Assembly (NCBI RefSeq): GCF_003473485.1
Contig: NC_053042.1
Coordinates: 27,577,262-27,641,261, forward strand
Length of the DNA stretch: 64,000 nt
Source: Medicago truncatula
Taxonomy: Eukaryota > Streptophyta > Magnoliopsida > Fabales > Fabaceae
Direction: 5' to 3'
Position numbers and translations under genes: made by a program. Shown here one piece after another: positions 45,162-56,170 of the stretch (position 1 is its first letter; each line of letters begins with the position of its first letter). The notes under the pieces were generated by a model. The model had not been told where the DNA came from. It ran no database searches and worked only from the letters and a program-made list of their open reading frames with translations.

Positions 45162-46440
45162 ATTAAATAACTTAATAGACCTAACTGATATGAGAAAAAC
45201 TAAAAAGAATAATTTATTACAATTAAACAACTTAAAAGATCTTTGATGTAATTTAACCTATAATCTACAATGTATATATGATGAGTTGTAAGAACTTAGG
45301 ATGGTAGCAGAGCCAGCCTCATGAGGCTGCCACTAAAGTAAAGATTTTAGACCTCAATTCTTTTGGCTTCATAGTAGCCCCCAAATTTTGTTTGCTTTAA
45401 GTATATGTCTTAAGTGGAATTCTTTAAACATATTTGAATCAATATAATTCAATATTACTTTGTTATTTCAAGGTTTAACAATTGATAAATGGGTTTGTCT
45501 AACATGTACAACATTGCACATGTTAAAATAACTGATAGTAGTAATTTTTCTTGGAAAACAACATTTATTTATTCAAAAGTTTGATATTTAATATTAAATG
45601 TATAAGTTCCAATACAAAATTTCTATTTAAAACTTCTTAACATGTGCAAATTTTATGTCTATATTAAATATTATTTTCAACATATCTTATTAATTAAACG
45701 AAATTTTTTTTTAAAAAGTTCTTGCACTAAGAGGGTTGAATATAACGAAGAAGTTAGACTCTCACAATCTGACGAATCAATGTTCGAGCTCTTATCAAGA
45801 GCGATGCTCATTTAGTGTCTAGCATGCCATGTTCGAGCTCTTACCGAGAGCGATGCTCATTTTAGTGTCTGGCATGCCTCAAAGAAAATTTTATATTTAG
45901 TGTTTTTAATTTTTATAGTATTTCTATATGAACACACTTAAAAGACATCAATTTAAAATTTGTTTTAAGCCTACCAATACAATGTCAATAATTATACAAA
46001 GAAGGAGCTTTTAAGGGAGGCAATGCAATGTTGCAGGTGACCTGTCCTCGTTTTCTCCTATTTGCAATAATGCCTTTTCTGGTAGTTTGGTAAAAGTCTA
46101 GGAATATTATGGTTTGTTGCTATCCATTGTTTGGTTTGGGAGATTTATGTTCCCATAAAACAAAATTGATTGTGAAATTTCTGATACTGATGTAAACCTA
46201 ATCACACTCATCATGCCGGTGACGGTGCCAATAAATTTTTTATAGGGGATCTATATTTTTAGGATATAGATATGTTGTGTTGCAATAAATTATATAACTA
46301 AAGTTATGGACTAATGGTTCATGTTTTATTAGCTTGGAGGTGAGGTACATAACCACTATGTTGAACTATTAACACATGATTTATATACCTAAAAATGTAT
46401 ATATAACTAAAAATGTTGCATTCGAAACGGATAGTAATTT
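45162..46440. other. Intergenic repeat debris
   Basis: A perfect 16-bp palindrome cagcctcatgaggctg lies at 45314-45329 and a 49-bp tandem duplication at 45781-45878. The remainder is AT-rich without recognised genes. Confidence 0.45.
45781..45878 (+). repeat. 49-bp tandem duplication
   Basis: Two copies begin tgttcgagctctta at 45781 and 45830 and end ggcatgcc/agcatgcc, differing at a few positions. No coding frame. Confidence 0.85.
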
Positions 46441-46660
46441 TTGGTTGATCTATTAGGAAATACCGCTCTCCCTCTTAATAAAATTGATGATTTAGTTTCA
46501 GAATGTAAAACTCTCTTGTTAAGTAATTCCGACTATGTAGTGTCGTTTGTTAGGAGGCAAGCAAATAGTGTGGCTCATAACATTGCAAGAGCTGCTCTAT
46601 CCAATCAGTTAGTTTTAAGCTATAGCTTAAGAATTTGCCGGGTAATTGATATTTATTGTC
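46441..46660 (+). pseudogene. LINE RNase H remnant
   Basis: The frame reads V-D-L-L, then D-D-L-V-S-E-C-K-x-L-L, then V-S-F-V-R-R-Q-A-N-S-V-A-H-N-I-A-R-A-A. The ending R-R-Q-A-N-x-V-A-H-x-x-A-R-x-A is the tail of the RNase H-like (RVT_3) domain that ends many plant L1 LINEs. No upstream RT is present. Confidence 0.65.
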
Positions 46661-48580
46661 ATGTTTTTCTTATGCTTGATAGTTAAATTCTTATTTTGAT
46701 AGTCAACATGGGTTTTGAGAAAAATTATTGAGAATCAATTTTTTTTTCCTCAATACTTTCTATATTTGTTAATATTTTTTCCGGGTAGTCTTTCTACTTT
46801 TTCAATTTTAATTATTTTGGATCTCTCGTTAAATAATACTCTAGTGTTTTTCAAAATGATAGCTAATTGCATTTTTAATTTCTTTAATTCATAGTTCTCT
46901 GGTTTTCTTAAGGGGCCTAGTTGCCTTTTTTTTTTTTTTTTTTAAATAGACAAAATGACAAAGTCATTATAAACTCACACACATAAGTGGAGGTATCGGA
47001 GTTCGAACTCCGATCATGACATCCGGCCTAACAATTTCGATATTTTGTCTGTTGAATTAGGACTTCTGGACGGAGCCTAATTGCTTAATTCTTCCAAATC
47101 AAGTCTTTTTTCATTAGTAATCTTTCTATTTTCTCATTTCTAATTTTTAGAAAACATCATGCACAGTAAACCACAAGTTATTGTCGGTGAATAATTTGTG
47201 TGTACCCTGTATTGATTGAAATAGCAGAGACGCAGAGTTGTAGGCTTCCCCACCCTCCCTTCCTTGTGAGTACGGCAAGGGAGCCGTTTCTGGTATCACA
47301 ACTCAAATTATTGGATATGGTAGTCAATGTTTTGTCTATATCATTTTGTATTTTTCTAAATTTTTATTTTTTTTTAAAGGTAAAAAAAGACATATTTTTA
47401 AAAGACATACTTAGTCATAACTCCAAATCATATTGTAACCAAAAAAAAAAACTCCGCAAATCATATTAATTTGGGAGAAAATAAATTGAATAATAGTATA
47501 TTCTTAAAATAATTAGGGTCAAATTGTGTTTTATCACCCTAATTTATTGGGCAAGTTGCGTTGTGCGCCCTCATTCATCAAATTAGCCATTTTTCACCCC
47601 AATTTTGCATTGAATATTGCCTTTACCTTTTTATATAACTTTACTGTTAGTTTTTTTTTTTTGACAAGAACTTTACTGTTAGTTGTTGACACTAAGAATG
47701 GTTGAAACCAAAAATTAAAACATAGAACGGCTTAACATCAAACGAATTTTCCATTCCTAGTATCACAATCATGAGAGAATTACAGTGTAAAACTAATCAA
47801 CCCTAAGCTGATCTTATGTAGAACCAAAATGTCTTTTTTTTTTTGTCCAATTCATCTTTTGGTTGCAATCCTTACTCTTTTTTCCAAATCCTCAACGTTT
47901 TGAAGCTCCAACATAAACACAACAAAATATATTCTTTTCAATAAAACTTGTTAAAAACTAAGAGAATCTATACAGGATGAATTCTCCTTATCAATCTATC
48001 ATTATTATCAATTGTTATCATACTTGATGTTAGGGTTGCCGATGTCTTTATAAGTTATTTTATCTTGGTAATTACTATATATATTGGCCAAGTCTCAACT
48101 GGGATTTATCAACAATTATAAATCGTTAATATGCTATTCATGATATATGCTCTCTCACCGGAACATATGAATGTTCTGAGTTTACTTTATTAAATCTCTG
48201 TCACACAAAACTCAATTCAATCTAAACAAGATTGATGCTACACACGGTATGATACACGCTGTTTTCCTCATTATATTACACAAACGTTTCACTTGAGTCT
48301 GCTACGCATAGCCCACGTACAATGCAAAAGAAACTAAGTATCTATGAAATTCGCACAAACAAGAATTGGAGGCAGAAAAGCACAAATAAAAGAACACGGT
48401 CAAGAGGCATTTTGATTAAAACAGGACTAAATATAGAACACAGTCACAAACAATAGATAATACGACAAATCCAGATAAATTAACATATCATCTATCAGAA
48501 TCACTGAACACAAGCAACATCAGAAATAAAATGAAAACTACGGCATCATCTCCCATATTAACCAATCTTGTCGATTTAAA
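46661..48580. other. Intergenic DNA downstream of the SR gene
   Basis: This contains the tRNA-derived SINE at 46929-47080 and AT-rich sequence. 48250-48580 is probably the 3' UTR side of the SR gene. No other gene recognised. Confidence 0.4.
46929..47080 (-). repeat. tRNA-derived SINE with poly(A) tail, reverse
   Basis: The minus strand begins ggctccgtccagaag, contains a strong B-box (gagttcgaactcc) and ends in about twenty A residues. It is a different family from 12689. Confidence 0.6.
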
Positions 48581-50746
48581 TCACCTTGAGTACCCTGGAC
48601 TGCGGCTTATGCTCCTGCTGTAACTCCTACCTCGATCAGGGCTTCTAGATCCATAAGGTGATCTGTAAGGGGATCTAGAGTATGACCGTCTCCTATACCT
48701 TTCGTCTCTTGGTGAGATGGACCTGAATTATAATGGAACAGGCCATAGTAAGAAACAAATACAGGAAATGATATACACCAGAAATAAAGTCTTAAGTCAC
48801 AAGCTAATCCAGTAACAAACCTGGAATATCGCCTTGGTCTTGGTGAAGGTGTATAGTCTGGACTACGAGAATAGGTTCGAGCATAGCGTGGTGAACGAGA
48901 ACGACGACGTGGAGATCGCCTATAATCATATGACCTACACCAGAGATAGATTGAATAGGAAAATTGAATTAGAAATACTTCACAAATGAGATAAACAAAA
49001 AAATGCAATCAAAATTATTACCAACACTTATATTAACTTTGATATTATTAGACAGTCAATAACCTATATTCTTACCTCCCACGTTCTCTTGCTCTCATTT
49101 CTTGAGGTTTCTTTCTGTTTTCTTCAGCAAACACCACAGTTAACTCACGGCCAAGAAGAACTTGACCATCCATGTGATATTTCGCATCGGCAGCATCAGC
49201 TGGATCCACAAATTGAACAAACCCAAAACCCCTTGGCTCCCTGGAACATAAGATCCAAATGCATCAAGAGACAGGATATGGCATATCAAATAAACACACC
49301 TGCATACTGAAGTAGTGTGGGTTGCAAATATTCATTATTCAAAAATATGATCGCTTCTCTGGACAATCACAAGTCAGACTCTCAACTCTCCACAGAATAC
49401 ATTATAAACACCACACAATTCTAACCTTGTAGAAGCCAAAATATTGAGATGAAAATCTTCAATACTTGAACTTCAAGACTTGAACTTCAAGACTTGAACT
49501 TCTGTCAAATGAGTTCAAACTCAACCTTCCAAACCTTCCGGAACACTAACATCACCCTGAACTTCAACTCTTACTACTACTTGGTGGTGTCTTCATTATG
49601 ACACTTTTATTACTTCATTCTTGTCTTCAACACAATACTCTTATTACTTCATTCTTGTCTTCAACACTTTCAATAAAAAAAAAACCAAATTCCCATAAAA
49701 TGATTGGTTATAAATTACTGTTTATTGATATTGATATTGAAGTGGCAATAGGTGGGAAAAAAAAAACCACCATAAAATTTTACCAAAAAAATCCCAAGTC
49801 AGGACATAAATATCAAACACAACTTCACAGCACAAAAACATCAAAACTTCGAAATGGTGAAATAAATAGCAAGAGTCGATTCAGGCATCTCAAGAAACAA
49901 AATAAGCTCCCTATGAAGGCTATCAACTATGTTTCAGCCAATGAAAATATACTCACCCAGTATAATAATCACGAGGCAGGTAAACATCCTTGACAGGACC
50001 AAACTGTCCAAATGGATCGTGCAGATCTTCTGGCCTGCAAACCAAGTATAACATTTGAAAAAACCAAATCAGTCTAGTAAATCTCATGCTAAAATCAATA
50101 ACAACAGTTAACTTTATTCCATTACATCACAAAAAAAAAACCACCACAAAAACATACACAAGAAACTACAATAACAAGAAAACTGATTGAACCATCAATT
50201 CAGTCCTAAAACTATCACACTCTTTCTTTAGTTTCTAAACTATATAAATAAGTAGTCATCATATCATATGAAAATCTGTCAATTTAGTCTATGCTATTAA
50301 AATGTTAGGGACTAAGTAGATTGACAGATTTTCATATACTTCAGGACTAGATTAACAGATTTGGTACCCGACTATTTATTATATTAACACAATTTCACCA
50401 CTAAATTGGGGGGAGTAATCATTAGTGACTAGTGTGTATGGTATCACTGTAAGTTTTCCAGAATCATAGCGGAGCCACCATGATTTTGCAAAAGCTACAT
50501 TTCGTGTGTGATTATGATGATTCTGCCAAACATGCATGGTTTATTAAAAAAAATCATAATACAAAACTCTGAAATCCATTACCTGCAATCTTTGGCCAGG
50601 TTTCGGACGAGAAGACTTGTAGGCAGATCCCTATCACGGCCACCTCTATAACGTCCTCCATACCGGCCTCTTGGACTCGGACTGCGTCTCCTTCCACCAT
50701 AACGCCTTGGAGGTGAAGGACTGTAACTGTAACTTCTTCCCCTCAT
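48581..50746 (-). CDS. SCL30A/SCL33: SR splicing factor, SC35-like (SCL30A/SCL33 type)
   Basis: Five coding exons (minus): 50746-50583, 50034-49957, 49240-49076, 48934-48821, 48722-48581, giving 220 aa and stop TGA. A non-coding first exon ends at 51129 and joins 50762, 16 bases before the ATG. Residues 1-40 are the short RS/Gly-rich leader of plant SCL proteins (MRGRSYSYSPSPPRRYGG). One RRM follows: RNP2 in SLLVRNL (about 44-50) and RNP1 RGFGFVQF (84-91), then RKKPQEMRARERG. The C-terminal RS region has many RS/SP pairs. Such proteins bind pre-mRNA and U1/U2AF partners in the nucleus to define splice sites. The RS tail (about 85 aa) is much shorter than in Arabidopsis SCL30A/33, and the gene's long introns suggest regulated splicing. 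Confidence 0.92.
49463..49672 (+). repeat. Short tandem repeats in a long SR-gene intron
   Basis: Within the 716-bp intron (49241-49956) there are two and a half copies of acttgaacttcaag (49463-49502) and, about 110 bp on, two copies of ttattacttcattcttgtct with 'tcaacac'. On the transcribed strand the first array reads as alternating CTTGAA/GTTCAAG. Confidence 0.75.
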
Positions 50747-50761
50747 CTTGATCTCGTTACA

Positions 50762-51331
50762 CCTATATATATCATCCCACAACAACAACAAAATCTCTTA
50801 ACAACCTTAATTAATTGATAAAACTATAAAATTAGCGAAAATTAATAACTATAAAAACAATTTCGATGCCAAGTGCCAACTTTAATTCAGCAAATTCAAT
50901 GTTAATTTATAATTCAGCAATTTCCTTACAGAATCAACGCTGGTTTAAAAAACTCAACGCTACAAACACAACTTAAACACAAATCATAAAACTAATGGCA
51001 AAATTAACAGCTAAAACAAGAAAATTAAATCATGATCTTCACATGCATATATAAATGATTTTTTACAGAAATTTCTGAAGATAACTTCATGCAACGAATC
51101 AATATGGAAAACGGAGTTGAGAATTTACCTGGTTCAGAAATTGCGAAACGAATCTCGGTTGCAGAATTTGGACGCAGAGAAGTTTGATTTTCGCTTTGCA
51201 GATTCGTTTTCGTTCGTTGTATTTGTAACCATCTCGTGTGTTCGAGATACTTCTTCCCCGATGGGTGATAATTTGCTGCGTGAATGTGCACGGTTTACCG
51301 TGGGGATCTTCTACGATCGCGTTTTATTATA
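50762..51331 (-). promoter_or_regulatory. 5' leader, leader intron and TATA of the SR gene
   Basis: A donor (CCAG|GTAAAT at 51129/51128) and an acceptor (ATAG|GTGTAAC at 50763/50762) define a 366-bp leader intron. A TATA-like TATAATAAAA lies at 51322-51331 on the minus strand, so transcription probably starts near 51290. Leader introns are usual in this gene family. Confidence 0.55.
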
Positions 51332-51725
51332 CTGACACGTAAACATCGTCTACATTTATTAAATAATAAATAGCCCGGGCTTTTTTGTCGGACTGACTTG
51401 GGCTTTTAGTTTTATTGCTGGTTTAATCTTTTGCTAATTTCTATTTGTACCTCTTGGCTTATTTATCCACCACCTTTACTCTTATATTTTTTTATTTCTG
51501 AATACATGCTTACTAAAAAAAGTTCAATTTTTATGTATAACTAGCGTCCATATGAGAACTTCCGTACTTGTTTATCCGCTTTTTCTACTGCTCTAACGTA
51601 TTTATATATTTTATTGTGTTTCTTTCTATAAATTAATATATAATGTGTCATACATAAATATAATAATTTTTTATGATAAATATAATAATTTTCAAAAATA
51701 AAATAAAATTATAGAAATAAAAATA

Positions 51726-52647
51726 GAGCAGTGCTAAGCACATTTGCTTGTACACTCTCTTTTGGTCATTTACATAACCATTGGAACACGTGGATGTTAT
51801 TGAAAATTTTATAACCGGCAACTGAGTGAACCGACCCGTTGGTTTAATTTATTATTTTAATTCTTTTGAAGAGGCATTCCTTAAAAAAAAAATTAAAGAG
51901 GCATGTTAAGGCTTGTGATTTATCATCAACCTAAAATCCTGGGAAGTGAAGAACAGGTGCCACATCTTTTGCATTGTAGAGGCAACGAAAGCACACAAAT
52001 TTTCGAAAAACTATAGAATAGATGGACCGGATCGAAGGAATTAGATTCAGCACTGCATATAGATTTTGGGGGACATCAAAGAATCCATATTTTCCCTTTT
52101 GAATATGCAAAGAACCCATTTTTAATCATTGAAGAAGTTCCTTAATAAAATATGTGAAGCCGAGGACATGGGTATAGTTACAAATCTTATTATTTTCACA
52201 TTTTGAAATTAATTGTATGTGTGACCATGTATGGTGGTGTTAATGGGAAAAAGGGTTGGCGATTATGGTGGTGTTTTGGTGCAGGTGTTGCTCGTAGGTT
52301 CTAGATATGGTGCGTATAAGAGGCTGAGGGAAATTGAGGGTGAGTTTCAGGGTTGCTAATGATGGATGATTTCAAGCAGTTGTGTTGATAGATTAAGTAG
52401 TTGCATGGTGGTTCATCCGAGATTAAAGTTAAAGGTTCACGGTACTGGTTGTTACTATGAAAGATTAAGGAAGATAGTGGAAATGTTTGCAGTTTTTTAG
52501 ATGAAAAAAAAAACAGAAAGAATGTTAAAGTATACAACTTAAAGACTCGGTCAACCAGTGACCACTTTTAAAAGAACAGTGGGTTGGATCAATCACCGAG
52601 CGTGTGTCTAATAGCAAGTGTGCAAGCGGCTGTCTTTAGCACCGCTC
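51726..52647. mobile_element. Mutator-type element (922 bp) with perfect 9-bp target duplication
   Basis: The inverted ends gagcagtgctaagcac (left) and the complement of ...gtctttagcaccgctc (right) match over about 30 bases with mismatches. The duplication ataaaaata flanks it exactly (51717-51725 and 52648-52656). There is no transposase. The interior has two modest minus-strand frames (51931-52119 and 52301-52537) and GC-richer patches, so it may carry captured host DNA (Pack-MULE). The donor could not be recognised. Confidence 0.85.
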
Positions 52648-53082
52648 ATAAAAATAACTATAAATTGAGATATAGACAAATATATACCCTTAAAATATAG
52701 ACTTTTTCTTACCACACCCCAAAAATACCCAGTTACACCCAAATTTAACTAAAAAACTAAGGATAATACCAAAATTGCCCCTTTTTCATATGAAGAAACT
52801 AGCAATCATTTTACATTCTCTTACTCTCCTCTGTCTCACAAATATATATAGTAAATCAAAAAGCTTTTATTAACATTTCACTTCTGTGTTTTTTTATCTT
52901 GACTTTGTGTGACGAATCCAAGCACGCGTCATTTAAGATTGTAACTTTTAATTTTATGTGAACTAAGATTATGAATGACCACCACATATTATAAATTTAC
53001 ATAATCTCAAAAAATCTGATTTAAAATAATGTTGTCTACTCATCATATTATGAATGACCACCACATACTAAGGATCAAGGCT

Positions 53083-53381
53083 CTGACTTTGGGTAGAATT
53101 AGGCGGGAGACTTATTCTTGTAACCCATTGATTTCTCTTTTGTAACGTTACTCATCATATAATGGATCGGAGGGATGCTCTCTCCCCCATACTAGGTCAA
53201 TTTGGACCGAACTGGGTCAACAAATTCTTTTGTGTTCTCTCTTTTTCTTTTCTCTCGCTGTTGTTTTCTACTTTTGACTTGTGATTATAATTGTTCCATA
53301 CACTTTGTTTTGGTTGCTTGATTATTCCTTGCTCCACACATCAAGTTGTTATTGGTGTGATTTTTCATCGAATTCGCAACA
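53083..53381 (+). mobile_element. Truncated LTR of the TR-GAG family
   Basis: This matches the last 300 bp of the LTR at 20411-21056 ('gactttgggtagaattaggc', 'gatcggaggg', 'ctgggtcaacaaatt', 'cacacatcaagttgttattg') and ends aattcgcaaca. It is more diverged and has small indels, so it is an older relict. A short (AT)n tract follows, then PPR copy 2 at about 53440, the same LTR-beside-PPR order as at 23337. Confidence 0.9.
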
Positions 53382-54194
53382 TATATATATATATAGGTTT
53401 GAAGAGACAAGGGATTCCACACTTACCTACTTACCTTCAATCATCGTCAAGTGTAACCGAGGTCGAAGCCACGGGTTACTTTTGCTTGTGTCCAAGTGCA
53501 ACATATAATGTGTGGTAGGCTTCCTTATTAAGATTGAATCCTTTATGAAATGCTTCTTCCAAGAACATGTTGGCCATATCATGCCGTCCACTCATGGACA
53601 AACCTAAAATTAAAGTAGCGTAGACACAATCATCAAGCCTTATTCCTTGGGTCTTCATCTTGTCAAACAATTTCAAAGCTTCATTCGGCTGATTAGATTT
53701 AAATAACCCATTTAACAAAGAATTGTATATCATGAGGTTAGGATCAAGACCTTTATGCTCCATCTCATTAAACAAGTTGCAAGCACCACACATTTCACCT
53801 ATATGAGAATATGAATCAATGAGGATTCCATAGGAAACAACATCGGGTTTGATGTTTTCAAAACTCATATCTTGTAGAAGTCATGTTGCTTGATCAAACA
53901 GTTTCATCCGACATAAACCAAATATGACGGTGTTGTAAATTTGGGTATCACAGTTTATACTTGGGCAGTGAGTGAAACAATTTAATAGCATTTTGGGAAT
54001 CATTTAGAACAAAGTATCCGGAGACTAAAGAAGTGTAGCAAACTAAGTCAAGTTGCAGACCCTGTAACGCCCTCTCTAATTATTTGATTATTTAAATGAG
54101 TTTAGAATATACTTATATGATTTGTATGATTTATATGATTTATTTTGATGAGTGATATTTTGTTATATTATATGTTGATATTTATTAGTATGAT

Positions 54195-54480
54195 ATATAT
54201 ATGATTTGTTATAGAAATATGTATGATTTGTGGTAGAAATATATGTCATTTGCTATAGAAATATATATGTTATTTGGTTTAGAAATATATATGTTATTTG
54301 ATTTAGAAATATATATGTTATTTGGTTTAGAAATATATATAATTTGTTATAGAAATATACATGATATGTTATAGAAATATATATGATTTGTTATAGAAAT
54401 ATACATGATCTGTTATAGAAATATATATGATTTGTTGTAGAAATATATGTTATTCAGTGTGGAAATATATTTGGGGGTGT
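54195..54480 (+). repeat. Minisatellite, 22-25 bp unit
   Basis: More than ten imperfect copies of 'atagaaatatatatgatttgtt' in tandem within the solo LTR. There are no unique spacers, so it is not an array of another kind. Confidence 0.85.
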
Positions 54481-54589
54481 AGGAAGCAATTATGTTGGGA
54501 TTTATGCACGGTGCATAAGGATTTCCTTATGCACCATAACCACTCCCATAGAGATATATTTGTTATTTGTCATAGAAATATTTTATGTG

Positions 54590-54599
<10 letters not shown>

Positions 54600-54657
<58 letters not shown>
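54600..54657. repeat. (AT)n microsatellite
   Basis: An uninterrupted run of ta dinucleotides after a short (gt)n tract, directly abutting the nested MITE at 54658. Its length may vary between individuals. Confidence 0.95.
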
Positions 54658-54661
<4 letters not shown>

Positions 54662-55376
54662 GTATCAAATGAGAGCACTATTAAAATGAGAGATGAGAGG
54701 GATACATAACAACCCTTGAATTAATCTTTATTGTGCTCCTTAATTTTAAAAACTGCAGCGTATAATTTCCAGATCTCGGGCAAAACAATTTTGTTGCATC
54801 AAATTTAATTTTTAATTAATGGAATTGCAGTTTTGAAATCACACCAAAATGAAGTTGGAAAAATATGATTTTTTTTTTCATTTTGTTCATCTTCTAGCTC
54901 CAATCTACTTTCGATTTCAAGAAGATAAGAAGAAAAAAACAATCTTTCTTTCTGCTGCTATTTGTTTAATGTTTCTGTTACCAATTAAGAGAATGTAAAA
55001 TTTTCTTTCTCAATTAAAAAAATCAAAATCCAAATTTCAAATTAAAAATCAAGAGTGAATTGCAAAACTAGGAAGAGACATGACAACGAACAAAATGGAT
55101 TGAAAATAAAAATCGAATTTAAAAAAGAAAAAGAAAAAGGATTTCAATGGAACATGAAGAAGAGTAGTGGAATAGGAAACAATGGAGATGGAAGGGGAGG
55201 TTAGAAAATCACATACAAAGAAGAAACGCTAACCATGAACCTGGAAAAGGAAAGATAATCAGGTAGTCACACCCCACATTAAGTGTAATATCATCTCCAC
55301 CGTTCAGTTTGATCCTACGGTCCTAATTCAATGCTCTCATCTCTCATTATAAAATATCCTCTCACTTGATACACCC
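54658..55376. mobile_element. Nested Mutator-type MITE inside the solo LTR
   Basis: Inverted ends gggtgtatcaaatgagagca and its complement (…ctctcacttgatacaccc), with a second inner pair (aaaatgagagatgagagg / ctctcatctctcattata). It lies in an AT tract, so the duplication cannot be read, but 'tctatatat' occurs on both sides (54598 and 55377). No coding frame. Confidence 0.75.
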
Positions 55377-55847
55377 TCTATATATATATATATTAGAATA
55401 GAATATTAAGATTTGGATTCAAGAGAAAAATAAGTAGGTTAAAGATTTATATAAATATGAGAGACCTAGTTTAGAAGAAAAAAAAACATAATGTACGACT
55501 GTTTTTGGAGAAAAGGGAGAAAAAGCCAAGAGAAGAGGGAGAAGACCTAGAGGCTGCGATTTTCATTCTTTAAGGTAAGGGTGAGACTAATAATTCAGTA
55601 ATATTGATTGTTGTAATTCTGATGATTAATTGACAAAGTTAGGATTGATTTAGAAAAGTTTTGAAATTAGGTCAAATCCCTAAAATTGATGATCAAACGG
55701 TAAAACTGAGTTAGATTGATGTAGAAACTGTCCTATAACCTTAGAATATGTTTAGGATGAATTCTGGAATTGAAATTAGGCTTTGAACTATGTTAGTTGA
55801 TGAAATTCGTGTAGAAACTGCATTTTGTCCGAGCCAAAGTTCATCGC

Positions 55848-56170
55848 TCGCCATAGCGAGCTATGATCCTCGCCTTGCGAGTGATGAAGTTCAGCACTCG
55901 CCACGCGAGCCTTTTCCCTTCGCCTCGCGAGTTACAATTCGTAGCTCGCCACAGCGAGCAACCCTACTCGCCATAGCGAGCTTGACCAGAGAGCATGTCA
56001 TTTTCTGAGTTTTTGACTTTTGAGTTGAACCTTAGATGCTTTTGAGTACCTTTAGGTGCCTACTATTGATTAGAGAATGATTTAGAACGAGATTGAACCT
56101 GGAACGACCTTAGTAGGAATTCTGGCTTGTACTCGCCATGGCGAGCTGATGCTCTCGCCTCGCGAGCACT
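55848..56170 (+). repeat. Cluster of ctcgc-gcgag palindromes in the LTR
   Basis: At least eight imperfect palindromes of the form ctcgcc-n(2-5)-gcgag (for example ctcgccatagcgag and ctcgccatggcgag), with spacer variants. The same cluster occurs at 683-1010 in reverse. Small ORFs over them (55790-56008) are translations of the repeats. Confidence 0.8.

Noticed and set aside
49598..49993. 131-aa plus-strand ORF
   Set aside because: It lies across an intron and exon of the SR gene on the opposite strand and is low-complexity.
54195..54480. Regularly spaced short repeats resembling a CRISPR array
   Set aside because: Units are contiguous and imperfect with no unique spacers, in a eukaryotic LTR; it is a minisatellite.
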